Shown: positions 36,098 to 48,120, counted from the first letter of the stretch. The stretch is DNA of 64,000 bases from Sistotremastrum niveocremeum HHB9708 (GCA_001630475.1 KV419396.1:987303-1051302), one strand, 5' to 3'. Translations and numbers: made by a program. The notes: generated by a model from the letters alone, not told the origin.

Positions 36098-37455
36098 CTA
36101 GATCCAATCCGCTCTTGGTCTCTGCCGTACGGTGTTGCTACGTGTTTCGCTGTGAGAGCGCGAACGAAGAGCTTCTGCAGGTGGAACATATGCAGCACCG
36201 GCTTTGTCCAAAATCAACATCGGCGGTGAGTTGAACACTGTCGTGCCCAGACTTTCCGCGGAGCCGCCTCGGTGATGTTGCTGGTGATGAAGTCGAATAG
36301 CGGTTGAATCACGACCACGGTCTTCGCCGCTGGACGCGATACTCGTGCCGCGGCTATGTCTAGGCGAAGGGCGGCGGTGTTGAAGCTCTTCCGTACAGAG
36401 ACGGTAGAGTTCTTGCAGATCGAGATATTTGGCTTCGTCTCGAAGCTCGAGAAGAGCCTCGAGCCGCGATTGAGATGACGAGAAGCCAAGTTGGACGGAG
36501 CGGGGAAGGGAAGGAATCACGCCTTCGGCAACTGGCGTTCGTAAATAAGCCATGATATGCGTGTATCTGCGGAAAACAGTTATGAGAACAAGACAAAAAG
36601 AACAAGGTAGACAAGAACTTACGGAGCTGAAGGGCGATCCAAAAATATATGTACATTATGCGCAGTCTGCACAGCTCCTGCTAGATCTCGGAAGAGTGTA
36701 GAGAACTGCGTAGTAACAGGGGACGGTGAATCCGCTGCCTCCGGTGGTGTCAACGCCTCGAGATATCGAGACAAGTTGGAGGGGCGAGAGGTAAGAGTTG
36801 ACATGGTGGTGTAGCACGTTTCTGTGCTCGTCTGAAGTGCGACCAAAACTTGCGATGCCTCTGAAATCTGATCTGGCACAGACAGGAGCATAGGCTCGAA
36901 AGCTGGAGTGGGCATAAGGTGCATGGGTGGCATAATCGGAAGAGGTGGCAGAGCGTCTGCAGTTGGAGATGGCGGATTTGACATCTTCAGAGATCGACGC
37001 CGATGTGATGAGCCAGGAGAACGAGTAGGGGTGCTTTGTTGAGCTGCCACGGAAGCCGACGCTTTCGGAGGAGGGGTAGGCGGCATAGTCGGATCTGACA
37101 AAGGGGACTCCTGCTCGTTCTCCTCTGCGACGTATGACATCTTCAACATGTGCCGTGCGAGGGCTTCCTGGGGCGTCGAGACGATGGTGGCACCAGAACC
37201 GAGAGTTCCAGCGCGCGTGCCGGGTTGGTCAACTGCGTCGATAATGACGGGTTCGGATATTCTCAGAGGCTGAGAGGTAGCCATATGAAGGCTGCTCGAA
37301 GTTGAAGAAGTGCGACCGAGCCATGACAAGGGACTCGAGAGCGATGGTCGCTGTCTATGATGCGAAGGAGCAGTATTGAAGTTGCGGGGAGGTGTGGCAG
37401 GCGGGAACTCGTAGTAGGAGGGGCCTGCTTGTGGTTGCGACTGGGTGGCAATCAT
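36098..37455 (-). CDS. BTB/T1-domain protein with Pro/Ser-rich N-terminus
   Basis: ATG at 37455 (MIATQSQPQAGPSYYEFPP). One clear intron, near 36560-36622, joins LDRPSAP to a short exon beginning YTHIMAYLRTP. The first 230 residues are disordered and Pro/Ser-rich. Then a K+-channel-T1-like BTB fold is readable: LQTSTETCYTTMSTLTSRPS, LSRYLEAL, VHIFLDRPSAPYTHIMAYLR, LRDEAKYLDLQELYRLCTEE. The C-terminus is Arg/Ser-rich and disordered. BTB/T1 domains of this kind act as oligomerisation modules, often in Cul3 adaptors or stress regulators. I cannot assign a named orthologue. The gene is divergent from the zinc-ribbon gene with 143 bp between starts. Confidence 0.8.
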
Positions 37456-37598
37456 GGTGGTGGTTTGGGAGAAGAAGAGACGAGCTCGGCGGGTCGTATT
37501 TGAAGGAACAAATGAACAAAAGCCATGAAGAGCCAGACAATAAACTCCCGGAGCACAATGACAAGGTAACGCAAACACGGCCAAACAGCGGAGTTTCA

Positions 37599-38192
37599 AT
37601 GTTACCCTATCACCAACAACGCACGCTCCTCGCTGGTGCATTGTCCCCCGAACTCGCTGCCTGCTATGCTTCTCAGCAACGGCTCTTGATGGAAGATGTC
37701 GACGAGAAATCAGAGGCACCTCCTAATATTTTACTGTGCCCAAAATGCGGGTCTCAGACGAGCAACATCCGGATAAAGAGAGACAAGATCCTCTCCGCCG
37801 GACCTTCACGAAAAATGCGGCTCCTCACTAGCGAATGCACAGCTTGTGGCCATATCAGCCGAGTCAAAATGGCAGTCGAGGGAGCCGACGCTTTCACCAG
37901 CGTGTCGCTGCGCCGGAAAGGCAAACAGCCAACGCCTCAGGTGGACCCTGAACCAAGCGTACAAATAAGCGAGACAATAGACGCGACGACAATGCCACCC
38001 TCCACGACCCCCGCTATTGTCACAGAATCACCATCACTTTCCATTTCCGTACCGCCCGTTCCCCAGCGCAACCGTCGCAAGAAACGCTCAGCTCTTCACG
38101 ACGCCATGGAAAGGCACAGAGAACAGCAGAACAAGAACAACAATGCCGATACTATAGCGGGCGGTCTCGCCAGCTTCCTTTCTGGGTTATGA
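37599..38192 (+). CDS. Rpr2/Snm1/Rpp21-like zinc-ribbon protein
   Basis: A single exon of 197 residues. An N-terminal helix (LAGALSPELAACYASQQRLL) is followed by a zinc ribbon: CPKCGSQ, then 30-odd basic residues, then CTACGH. The spacing and the preceding helix fit the Rpr2/Rpp21/Snm1 family, which are protein subunits of RNase P or RNase MRP. The rest is low-complexity, with a basic patch (PQRNRRKKRSALHDAMERHR). The assignment rests on the four cysteines and general shape, so another small zinc-ribbon family remains possible. Confidence 0.6.
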   Translation: MLPYHQQRTLLAGALSPELAACYASQQRLLMEDVDEKSEAPPNILLCPKCGSQTSNIRIKRDKILSAGPSRKMRLLTSECTACGHISRVKMAVEGADAFTSVSLRRKGKQPTPQVDPEPSVQISETIDATTMPPSTTPAIVTESPSLSISVPPVPQRNRRKKRSALHDAMERHREQQNKNNNADTIAGGLASFLSGL

Positions 38193-38438
38193 CCTCGAGT
38201 CTTCACTCTCACTGCGGCGATCTTGTCGCATCAGGGTGCATGCAGCCCTCCCAACGCCGTAAAGGACCGGCCTAGCCTAGCGCATGCAGGGTCAGAGGAT
38301 CTACGCAATCTAAGCGAGCCATTGTACTTAGACACATGATATTCGTGATTGCTTTACATGTAATACCCATCGTTCTACACTGGTCCCAAGATAACAAGAT
38401 ATTATTCTACAAAGACATCAAGATACCCAAGAACAATT

Positions 38439-39792
38439 TTATACATCTTCTTTCTGCTTCTCAGTATGACTTTCCGTGGGTGAAGGAGTTGATTCTTCTG
38501 CTTCTGGAACGGGTTCTTGAGCCCTGGTCAACGCATCTCGAGGAATGTAATGAGCGGGCCAGAAGGGTACGTAGATCGCGATGGCGAGGAAGAGAGGGAG
38601 TGTGTCCAGGCCGTAGAAGTCTCCCTCGTTGATTGTCAGAGGACCATCGAAACCTTGTGAAAGTTCCGCAACACGATATCCTGAACGGATCTATATGCAA
38701 CGAGTCATTAGAATGACGTGCTGATCGACAAAGAAGAGACGAACCAGGATGCCGATACAACTGAAGAACTGAGCACGAGCAAGTGTTCTCCAATCACGGT
38801 ACCAAGGGAGATGAGCGTCCCGAGTCCATATAGCGGGTTCATTTTTCCTGACCAATCTTGCCCATCGCAAGAAGATGCAAGTGAAGGTGAAGAAAGAGGC
38901 AGCTTGGATACATAATCCGGCCAGGAAGATCTATGCAACAAGTCAGGGGGTGAATACAGGGGAGTATGAGATCACGCACTCGAGAGCCCGTCAATGCACC
39001 CTTAGCATCATTCGACGATATCGACAGCGATCCTCCGGCGGCTTGGATCAAGAAAGTGGTGACGTCGGAAGCGATGAAATATTTCGTGATACGCTCCGGT
39101 CTGACTAGGAGATATTGTCCAGTTTTGAGGTAGCGGGAGAGGCGTCCCAGGAGGACATAATCTGCAGCAATGAAAGCGCAGGGCTAGTGGACAGATAGAC
39201 GTCAACCCTCAAAATTTCAGGCGATCTCGGAAGCTGACGTACGGAAAGAACCACAAATAGATATTCCACAATGTACATCCCCTTAGAGTCCGGGTGTTGA
39301 TGCATACCAAATCGGAATGCAAGTCCCAAGGCCATAGCTAAGAGTGGAAACATTCGTGAGCCTTCCAGGTGGGCGTGGTTCGAGGATACGTACTATATGC
39401 GCCTATCGTCATCGATAACATGTATTTCGCACCCCATCTGACCGTGGCAAATGTCATGAAGAACGCCACGAGGACATATAGACCTGTAATTTAGGAGAAT
39501 ATCAGTCTTTGAGGAGATCGCGATAGGGTAGAAACAGAACGCACTGAAAGCGATAGCGGTAAGGGTGTTGTTGGTGATGTATCCAATAGCATTACACGGA
39601 TCGTCTTTAGGATCCTATCAAGACGCTTTATCAACACTGGGAAGAAAAAAAAATGAATCTGATAGAACAGCGACGGACCACATAAGGGTTGGCTGCACAT
39701 GGAAGTTGTTGACTTTTCTTTGCGAGCACAAGAGAGACAAGCGTAGCCAGGAAAGCAAGTCGGTACGCTGGACTCGTCTTGCTAGAGAACAT
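38439..39792 (-). CDS. RTA1-like membrane protein 1
   Basis: ATG at 39792 gives a signal-like segment (MFSSKTSPAYRLAFLATLVS). A spliced exon DPKDDPCNAIGYITNN then starts the RTA1 domain. Further pieces are VAFFMTFATVRWGAKYMLSM, FRFGMHQHPDSKGMYIVEYL and IRSGYRVAELSQGFDG, with the family end GDFYGLDTLPLFLAIAIYVP. Seven membrane spans are expected. RTA1 proteins are fungal plasma-membrane proteins linked to lipid translocation and drug or sterol stress. An upstream ATG at 39870 is possible. It is the downstream tandem partner of the RTA1-like gene at 40219-41526. The hydrophilic tail ends EKQKEDV. Confidence 0.85.
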
Positions 39793-40218
39793 GGTGGCCA
39801 AGACGAAAGTGAGGAGAGGCCCCAGCACGGGGGCGGCAAGTGGTCCGGAGCCGCGGAAACGATCCATGCGGGGCCGAATCGCGTGGCGGGTGTCAGGGTC
39901 AGGGGTCCGATCGGCACTGCTTCGGAAGATCTCAATGCACTTCGAACGCGAACTTGTCTCCGTTTCGTGAGCAACTACAGCAAAGGCTTTGGTTCTGTAA
40001 CGCAGCAATTCTTTCCGCGTTTAAATTGTCTTCTTTGAACGCAGATTCCGAAATCTTCACGAACAGAACTTGAAAGCCTGGGAAAATTCACATGAAGCAC
40101 AAGATAAGCGGCAAACACACTAAAAGTCCCATGTTGTATTAAATACCGTGAAAATAACCCAAAATCTATGGAGAGCGTATCGGAAGCAACTCTAACGGTT
40201 GATGATCCATTATGCAAC
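39793..40218. promoter_or_regulatory. Spacer between the two RTA1 genes
   Basis: 426 bp holding the promoter of the first RTA1 gene and the 3' end of the second. No recognised site. Confidence 0.4.
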
Positions 40219-41526
40219 CTAAGGACCTATATTGCGGAGCGGTACGTCATCACCGTTCCGTCCGGCTTTTTTCACATCTGGAATAAAGTGTCCCGGCCAG
40301 AATGGAACGTAGACACCAACAGCGATGAGCAGTGGCAATGTGTCCAAAGCATAGAAGAAGCCTTCAGTAGTGGCGAGATGCCCTACATACCCCTCACTCA
40401 ACTCAGCCACACGGTATCCAGATCGGATCTGTAAAAGTGAATTTAGTAGATACTTCCGTCGGGCCCCTGATAACATACCAGAACGCCGATACAGCTGATG
40501 AATTGGGCCTTTGCAAGCGTACGCCAGTCTCTGTACCAGGGATATGCGGCGTCTCGATTCCATGTCTCGGGTTCTTTGGCTCGGACGATGAGAACCCAAT
40601 ATGTGAACATCGCGGTGAAGAAAAGGAATGAGATCGCTTGGAGGATGAGTCCGGCTTGGAAAATCTGCCCATGCATCAGCAATAGTGTTCATTCACCGAG
40701 TGTAAGAAACTCACGTGTCCGCCAGCAACTGCGGTGTTCAGATTCTTCGATATGGTCAACGTTCCTCCGGCGGCCTATGAAGAGGTCAGATAAAAAAGGG
40801 ATTCTGACAAAGTCAACAAACCTGGATTAGGAAAGTCGAGACGTCGGACAGAACGAAGAACAACGTTATCCGTCGAGGACTGATTGGAAGATATTTTCCT
40901 TGACCAAGGTGGCCGGCCATTCGTCCGAGTAGGACATACTCCGCAGCAATAAACGCACAAGGCTACTCGAGAATCAACAAAAGTCAAAACTCCGAACGAG
41001 ACCAAACTAACCGAAAGCACAATCAGAAGGTCTTCTCCGATATATATTCCCCTCGAATCAGGGTTAGAATGCAGTGCGAACCGGAAAGCAAAGCCCAAAG
41101 TAAAAGCTGTCATCACGATTATGTCAACGGAGGAAGACGCCGCCGCAGTAGTGAGATAACAAACTATAGGCGCCGATAGTCATTGCGAGCATGTATCTTG
41201 CGCCCCATTTGACGGTGGCGAAGGTCATGTAGATTGCTATGCAGAGGAAAATAGCTTGGGAGGCGAGTTCAGCGGTGTGGAGGGTGAAATTTTGGATTTT
41301 GGATTACTCACTGAAGGCGATGGCTGTTGGGACATTGCTGGCAATATAACGAAGTGGATTGTTGGGGTCGTGTTTCGGGTCCTATCCACAGACAGCCATT
41401 AGAACATACAGAAGCCTAAAGGCACGTTGCAGGACGCACAGTGAATGGATCAACAGTAGAATTTGACGCGGTAGCAAAACCAACAAGAAGGAAGAAAATG
41501 AATGACAAGGAGGTCTGTAAAGACAT
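40219..41526 (-). CDS. RTA1-like membrane protein 2
   Basis: ATG at 41526: signal-like MSLQTSLSFIFFLLVGFATA, then after the first intron DPKHDPNNPLRYIASNVPTA. Later motifs are AFRFALHSNPDSRGIYIGED, LTLFFVLSDVSTFLIQ-type helix, GQIFQAGLILQAISFLFFTA, IRSGYRVAELSEGYVG and GFFYALDTLPLLIAVGVYVP. This is the complete RTA1 (PF04479-type) layout, interrupted by several introns at the same places as its tandem paralogue. It is divergent from RRN7 with 132 bp between starts. The substrate is unknown. Confidence 0.87.
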
Positions 41527-41658
41527 GTTCGTGAACGAGATGAAGGTGGAGAGGAAGAGAGAGTGCGGTACCCTATATAGCTGCTGCGGCACCGAAGAAT
41601 TGAGAGATTAAAGCTGCCGAAGCTGGCCGAAGCACCGTGCTTGACGCGTGGCTTCCGC

Positions 41659-43784
41659 ATGCCGATCCGAAAACGCTGCCCTATCTGCGCTTCGAAGAAA
41701 TGGCACAAAGAGCCTCAGAGTGGGCTTATTATTTGTAGTGAAGGACACGTACTTGAGGTGAGTTGATTTATGCGTCATTTTGGCTTGATTTTAATTTATT
41801 TGATGCAGAATTATCGGAATGAGACGAATGAGACAACGGAATTGGGCCCTCACGCGCGTAAAAAGCGAACGATAAAGTCTTCGAAGAAGGGAAAGGCAGC
41901 TGCGGACAGGTCAGACCCCCATAGTAAGCTCTCCGATACCTATATGCAGAGCTCTCGTTGATATACAGCGCAGTTTATTATGGAGGCCGCGCGACATACC
42001 ACTACTTCCAGTGTCTTCAATTGCTGCTTCGCCAGCAGATTGCTGTGCTCTCTGAGACATGGAATTTGCCTCCCGAGTTTGAGGTACGTTCCTTAATTGA
42101 CTGTGGGGATTTGCTTAACCGCTCTGTCTAGAATGTTTGCAGAGACATCTGGGCGCTGCATCTGAGTTTGCTCCCAGACGTGCCACCGCCCGAACCTTTT
42201 CTCTTTGCCACCGGGACAGGAGAAAAGAACAAGAGTGGCCGTGAAAAATCAGGAGACGGTGCGAGCGGTGAAGAGAGTGGGAGCTCCAGCGGCTCTTCAG
42301 AGTCCTCTGAAGACGAAGACGACGAGAACGAAAGAACGCTAGCAAGAATGATGCGCGAAGCCTCTATCGCTGGAGACGAACATGATGGGATTCCACATAT
42401 CCCTCAACCAATAGCATCTTCATCGAAGAAGAATAAACGTCACGAATTTGACACGCCAGCGAGCACAATTGCTGTTCTCGTTATTGGGTGCTGGCTTCTG
42501 CGTGTACCTGTTATGTACATGGATTTCGTGAGGTAAGCCCACTTTTTGCTGAAAAGTTCGGAGGCTCATTCATGCCGAAGGCTGATAGAACGGTATACGC
42601 TCCCCTATCTAGATCCCTGCCGTAACTTTCCGCAAGAAATGACCCGACATCTTAGCAAGTACACTCGAACGTTGCTATCGCCCAGGGTGTGTACTCAAAT
42701 GTTTACATTGCGATTTTTCCTCACACAAAGCTACAGTGGCCTCCGAACCCCTTGGCGATACACAAACTAGTGAGCCGATTGGCAAGACTCATGTATGCAA
42801 AGTATGAGATCAAGATCCCGGAAGTGAACGGGGCGCCAATGATGTGGCGAGCCGCCAGAGCGATGAGCGGAACCGGTACGTTTACCGGGTGATGCTGTTG
42901 CACGTTTCTCAAGTTTGTGAGCAGCCACGTTATACGTACAAGCGAAGGCGTTGGCTCAGACGCTGTCGCTGCCTTTGACATTACACTTCACGCTCGGCCC
43001 TTCATTGGATAATGAAAAAGAAAACGGGCCGAGATGGCACGCGGACGATAATGTGCCGGTTGAGGTGTCACTTGTTGCAGTGGTCATTATTGTGCTGAAG
43101 ATGACGCACGGGTACGACGGGACAGAGCGGTACGTGGGCACTATGACACATGATCGTGAAAATTAAAATATAGGAGGTCGATGGTCGATGAGGGGGACCT
43201 TGGGTGTGCGATGGCTGAGCGGGAGGCGTACATCGCGGAGCTGAAGAAGCAGGTTGTGGATGGGACTAGAACGGAAGAGGCTGTCCTATCAGGTCGATCA
43301 GAGAGGTGCGTGCTAGGGCCAGGCACGAGATGGGTACTAATTCGGCTTCAGGCCAGTGAACGAATGGCATCCGGCAGAAATCGACGCCTATCTGCAAATG
43401 TGCGAGGTCGGCTTGCTCGGCGACGAGAGTGCGCGCAGGACGGGTAAGGCCAGATCGATCGCCGACGAATGCACTCACTCGATCGACCCAGGTTTCGATC
43501 TTGTTTCGGCGTATTTTGGTGGCGAAGCCGGCGACGGACATGTGCAAGCCGAGGGAAGCAGCCGGCAAATTTCGCCGCTTCCGGCAACGGGGTTACCGGA
43601 TGAGGCGACCGGGATTGAGCCTGGCAGCTGGCACAGTGTATATAATACGCAGGATATTCTGGGCGAGGTGCCGGACGAGTACGGGACAGTGCTGGCAGTC
43701 GGTGCACGCTGGGCCGGGGTGAGCGTCGAGGAGGTGTCGCGGGTAGTTGAGCGGTTCGAGCGACGGCTAAGTAGCCGTGAATAG
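41659..43784 (+). CDS. RRN7: RNA polymerase I initiation factor Rrn7 (TAF1B-like)
   Basis: The N-terminal zinc ribbon is CPICASKKW...LIICSEGHVLE, spliced to NYRNETNETTELG. Next come cyclin-like elements: TYHYFQCLQLLLRQQIAVL, NVCRDIWALHLSLLP and STIAVLVIGCWLLRVPVMYM. RLIERYTLPYLDP and PQEMTRHLSKY follow; this is the TFIIB-like architecture of Rrn7. In fungi it works in core factor at rDNA promoters in the nucleolus. An acidic Ser/Glu-rich insert (SGSSESSEDEDDENE) sits between the two cyclin parts. About eight introns. The 3' exon ends RRLSSRE at 43784. Border choices near 42535-42700 are less certain. Confidence 0.85.
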
Positions 43785-43886
43785 AATAAGCGCGAAAGTT
43801 GCCGTCGCCTCCTGCGTTCACACCTATGCCTCGTTATTTCGTCTTATCCTGACCAAGTCGCTCGTTCGTCCCCTGACTCTCTCCTC

Positions 43887-46303
43887 ATGCGTCGTTTCGT
43901 CGCTCTCTTTGCAAAGAACAAGTCGTCTGACAACCGCAAGGACAAGCACAACAGCCCGCACCCACCGCCGTCCGACCCACCCTCCTCTATCTCCTCAGTC
44001 CGCAAACGACCCTCAAAAGTCTTGCCCAACTCGCCTCTCAATCTCCACCCACCACATCCACCGTCGCTCAGACAAGGCAGCTTTGGCAACACCTCTTCGT
44101 CGTCCTCTGATGTCTCATCGCCCAGTGCGCCCCACACCCCCGATGACGACCCTCGCAACGCCAAAAAATGGAAAATCTGGTCGGGCTCTGGCTCCCAGAA
44201 CAGCAGCAAGCTCTCCAACACCAGTCTCAAGACGCCATCCATCGTCGTGCCCGACGATCAGTGGCCAGCTCTGACCACAGAATGGGTCCCACCAGACGAC
44301 GCTGCATTTCTGCGTCCGGCTTCACGGCAGGCGCCTCAGCCCCCCCCACCTGTCCCGTCGTCCTTTGGCCAGGCTAGAAAATCCACACCTTCCGTTGCCT
44401 CGTCAGACAACGAAGAGTCAGAGTCCGAGTCTGAAGAGTCTGATGAATTTGCAGGTCCAGTCACTGTCCCCATCTCAACACCACCACGCCGTTCACTCGT
44501 CTTGACATCGACCAACACTGCTCAACCCACACTCCCACGACCACCGCCATCAAGGCTAAATCCAGCTTCATACACCAAACTTCATGCTTTGACCCTTGCT
44601 AGTCTTATTCCAACTCCATCACCGCCGCCTCTGCTTCATTTCCCGTCTGCACCTCTTTTCCCACGGTCATCTAACCCACCTCATTCACTTTCGTCCGAGC
44701 CTTCCCTACTCTCGATCTTACACAAGAAGCACATCTTACGGCGACTAGAGTCTCGCAATCTTACTCCTCTCGAAGAGGCATCCATTGCCTCCTTTGCGGA
44801 TCGTCCGCGTGTCTCACCTCGGCCGCCGCCTCCGAAGATCCCCGAGGCCATGTCGGACGTGAAACGACTGGATTCTTATAGTCGTGGTTTACATCGGTGG
44901 ATATATCGACCTTGTTTTGAGGAAAGGGTGTCTGTATGGACCATGTCCGTTGATGGATACGACATCGTCAAGGACAGGGTCACAGGCTCAGGGACTGCCG
45001 TTCTGGACCTCGAGTTCTCTCCGGGACTAGAGGCTTTGGCAGGATATGGAAGCAGCGATTTGGAAGAGGATACTGGCGCGATTATTTCCCCTGCGTTTAC
45101 GACAACGCCTTCCTCTGGATGTATGTGGCCTTTTTTCGCTGCTCTTCGTTCGTGTCTAATGTTTTGATGATAGCCATCTCAAGCGCAAAAGCAACGTCGT
45201 TCCGACCGTTGCCCTCGCCGCTCAGAGTTGAGCATGTACCCCAGGCTGGTGTGGCAGGGTCATCTCGCCAATCCATTCATGCCGAAGCCCCAAAACGTGG
45301 TGTCCGCTTCACAACGGATCCTGCAGACGAGGCCAATCTTCCTCTTGCCGTCACAGTGCAGGCCAAGAAGCAATTACGTCTAGAACAGGAGCGCATTGAG
45401 CGAGAAGAGCAAGAGCTACGCTACCGCGAGGAGAAAAAAGCTCGCGAGGAAGAACGGAGGAAAAAGCAATATGCTGAAGAAGTCATTGCCTCTCGTTTGC
45501 GTAGCCAAGCTCAGAGGGGTGTGATTATTCCTGGATCGTCCCGAGAGTTGGATACTCTTACGGAGGGTAAATCCAGTCATCACCTTAGACCTGTTTATGA
45601 CTCTTCGACGTCTCGCTCGCGGAGTTCACAAGCCTTCTCCGAAACGGGCAGTGTGCGGAGTGGACGTTCACGTACACATGGATCTTCTGGCCCTTACAGC
45701 AGTGGATCACGCAGTCTGTATTCTGGAGAGGACGGCGTACTAGCGCCTCCGTACCGCGATTCCAGTGGTTCGCGATCGCGTACTCCAACGACTGCATCAC
45801 CTACTGGATCTTCAGAAGACCTCCGAAGAGTTGGCAACCACTCATCTTCAGAGTCTATCCAAAGTAGATCACGGAAGACCAGTGAACGTCCGTCGAATAG
45901 GCGACACAGTACACGTCCAGATCCCTCCATCCCTCCTGTTCCCTTCCTCGCGCGAGATTGGGAAACTCAAGAGATCCCTCTTCCTTCTGCTGCGCCACAA
46001 AGAGGACCTTTCATGGCCTCTTTAAGATCCCACCGACCACCATCATTGGCGAGCAATCATAGCACAGAGCGCCTCGATCTCCAACCTCCACATGCACCAT
46101 TTAGACCGGAACATGCACGCCGAGCGAGTGAAGAAGAGGCTCTGCGTGGACGCCCCAGAGTGAATCCGAATTTCAGCGTCACGTCTCGAAGGTCTACACC
46201 TTCAATCGTAGACTGGAACCAGGCTGCATATCTTCCACAGCCGTACTCACAGCCTTTGCCTCCCAATCGGAACTCTACTCGACGCAGAACTTTGATCACT
46301 TGA
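43887..46303 (+). CDS. Large disordered Ser/Pro-rich protein, unknown
   Basis: Two exons with one intron (45121-45173), about 790 residues. It is Pro/Ser/Arg-rich almost throughout. Two spots look ordered: LHKKHILRRLESRNLTPLEE, followed by YSRGLHRWIYRPCFEERVSV in exon 1, and a long charged helix in exon 2 (LRLEQERIEREEQELRYREE). The first 15 residues are basic and hydrophobic (MRRFVALFAKNK). The helix could be a coiled coil or single alpha-helix. I do not recognise the family. The conserved-looking RWIYRPCFEERV segment is the best handle for a homology search. Confidence 0.8.
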
Positions 46304-46731
46304 TGTCGATGTCTTCACTTTCGCTACATCTTGGAACTTTATCTTTTTCTTCTGTTTTCCTGATTGAGTCTGTACGTTCGTAGGTGGGTACCACCAGATC
46401 GGGATTGAAATCGCAGAGCGCGGACTTGTCTTTGCTTGACATTCGCCATTATGCGGATCATCATAAGATGGTTTGTTAGATCCACCTATCTATCTCGAGG
46501 ACGATTTTATTTTCCTGGTTTCTTTTTCTGCTCCATCCATCATAACTAATAATCAACACCGAACTTTTAGGTTGTCTTGTCTTGTCGCATCATTTCTTCT
46601 CAATGGATCACATTCATATCTGCATACTATTTTGTTCACTGTTTACAATTATGTCCTCGATGCTGTCGAAATCCGCTCCTGTATCAGACTGATACATCCC
46701 CTGTCATGTTCCAATACTCATAATCAAATTA
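46304..46731. other. Convergent intergenic region, no gene seen
   Basis: 428 bp, AT-rich, between two convergent stops. The open frame at 46473-46742 has no motif. Confidence 0.45.
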
Positions 46732-47214
46732 TCAAAGTGTGATGCCGCCGTCCTCATCGAATCCTTCGGGCTCAGTTTGGGAGCGAGTGGATTCGGGTGG
46801 AGGGTCAGCAGGGAGTGCATAGTGTGGATTTGAGGCCAAGACTCCCCCTTTGCTTTGCAATGCTAAACGAAGCATCAGGATTCGTTCATTTTGCGAGTCG
46901 CTAGGTTGCACAGGGTTCGATCTTCAAAATTGCACAAGCAAAGTTCCATCTCACATGATTGCCTTATTTTCCTGAAACGCTTCGACGAGGTCCTTGTCTG
47001 GAGGGTCCGTAGTCAAATGACTTTGCAATTCGGTTTGCGTGTCGTTGAGGAGAGCCAACGAATTCTGAAGTCGTGCAATTTCTGAAAGACCTCAGACTGA
47101 GACAAAAGCCAGTGTATATCGAGATATAAGTGAACCTGCTGTGATCGTCGACACGTCGAGCGAAAGAGCCTCCTCGAACGTAAACGGCTGCTTGTGCCTC
47201 GGTGTAAATTCCAT
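46732..47214 (-). CDS. Small Tma17/ADC17-like coiled-coil protein
   Basis: ATG at 47214; three exons make about 125 residues: MEFTPRHKQPFTFEEALSLD, then ITAEIARLQNSLALLNDTQT, then DKDLVEAFQENKAIIDSQNE, RILMLRLALQSKG and an acidic tail (EGFDEDGGITL). The pattern of E-I-x-x-L-x-N-S-L followed by E-N-x-x-x-x-x-x-x-E-R matches the helical hairpin of Tma17/ADC17. That is a stress-induced chaperone for proteasome base assembly that also associates with ribosomes. The call rests on this pattern, not a sequence search, so another small coiled-coil family is possible. It is divergent from TSPO with 92 bp between starts. Confidence 0.5.
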
Positions 47215-47306
47215 GGGCGAGGCTTACGTCATCGCCATCCTCGTTCGACGAAGCGGAAGCTCCTTCAAGTCGCCGCTGACTAAGCACAACGTCATTCATC
47301 CGTACC
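47215..47306. promoter_or_regulatory. 92-bp divergent spacer with two CRE-like sites
   Basis: TTACGTCA at 47224-47231 and ACGTCAT at 47289-47295. Both are bZIP/CRE-type half sites and may serve both genes. Confidence 0.45.
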
Positions 47307-48120
47307 ATGTCTACCTTCTCCCTCCCTGCGATTTTCATAGCCATTCCGCGCAATCCTGTGCTCGCTGTTGGTCTCCCACTTGCGTTGGGGACACTCAGTG
47401 GATTGCCGACGAGCAATGTCGTCAAGACTGCTTGGTATCAGGCAAGTAGCTGCTCTGTGCTCTGAAGTCGTCTCTCAGACTCATTTGATGTCGTAGAACC
47501 TTCGTTCGCCACCAGGACGCCCTCCTAACGGTGCTTTCCCCATCGTATGGAGCACCCTTTACATCGGTTTGTTAAATTCAACTTCGTTGTTGGGATTTTG
47601 CTCATATATATGTCTATAGCAATGGGTTACGCCAGCCGTTTGGCAGTAAAGGCTCTCGATAGTAGTTTACTTCCGGCTACTCAGTAAGTCCATCTTCATG
47701 AGCTTACGATTGTATCTGAATCATAATTGCAGGGATACGCTCCGCACGGCCCTGGCCTTGTACTGGGGACAGCTCGCCCTCAACTTGCTCTGGACGCCCC
47801 TGTTCTTCGGTTTGAAACGCGTAAGCATTCAGCAGCACTCTTGAAGATTCATCCGTCATCTCATTCTCCTAGCCGGGACTTGCTCTCCTCGACTGTACCG
47901 CGCTCACTGGGACGACGGTTTACCTTACCGTGAGCCATACGCAGCTTCAATCCAGCATTCACTAACTGGGTCTTTGTAGACTCTCCTTCATGAACCCACC
48001 GGAGGACAGTCCACTTGGTTGTTGGCACCTTATTGCGCGTGGCTCGGCTGGGCGACGTACTTGAATGCAGGCATCTGGTGGCTCAACAGAGATCTCAAGC
48101 CCAGCGGCAAGAAGTACTAG
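47307..48120 (+). CDS. TSPO: TspO/MBR (translocator) family protein
   Basis: Six exons. The start (MSTFSLPAIFIAIPRNPVLA) is followed by an intron with a GC donor (47442-47495) that joins TAWYQ to NLRSPPGRPPNGAFPIVWST. Then come LYIAMGYASRLAVKA, LALYWGQLALNLLWTPLFFG, LLDCTALTGTTVYLT and LAPYCAWLGWATYLNAGIWW, ending LNRDLKPSGKKY. This is the five-helix TspO fold with its Trp-rich loops and the final L-N-x-x-x-W-x-x-N motif. Members sit in the outer mitochondrial or ER membrane and bind porphyrins and sterols. Baker's yeast lacks the gene. Confidence 0.92.
47442..47495 (+). other. GC-AG intron in TSPO
   Basis: Donor GCAAGT, acceptor GTCGTAG, 54 nt. The nearby GT choices give a stop or break the PPGRPP loop. 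Confidence 0.85.

Noticed and set aside
46911-46940. Possible tRNA B box (GGTTCGATC)
   Set aside because: No cloverleaf arms or A box can be formed around it, and it lies within an intron of the Tma17-like gene.
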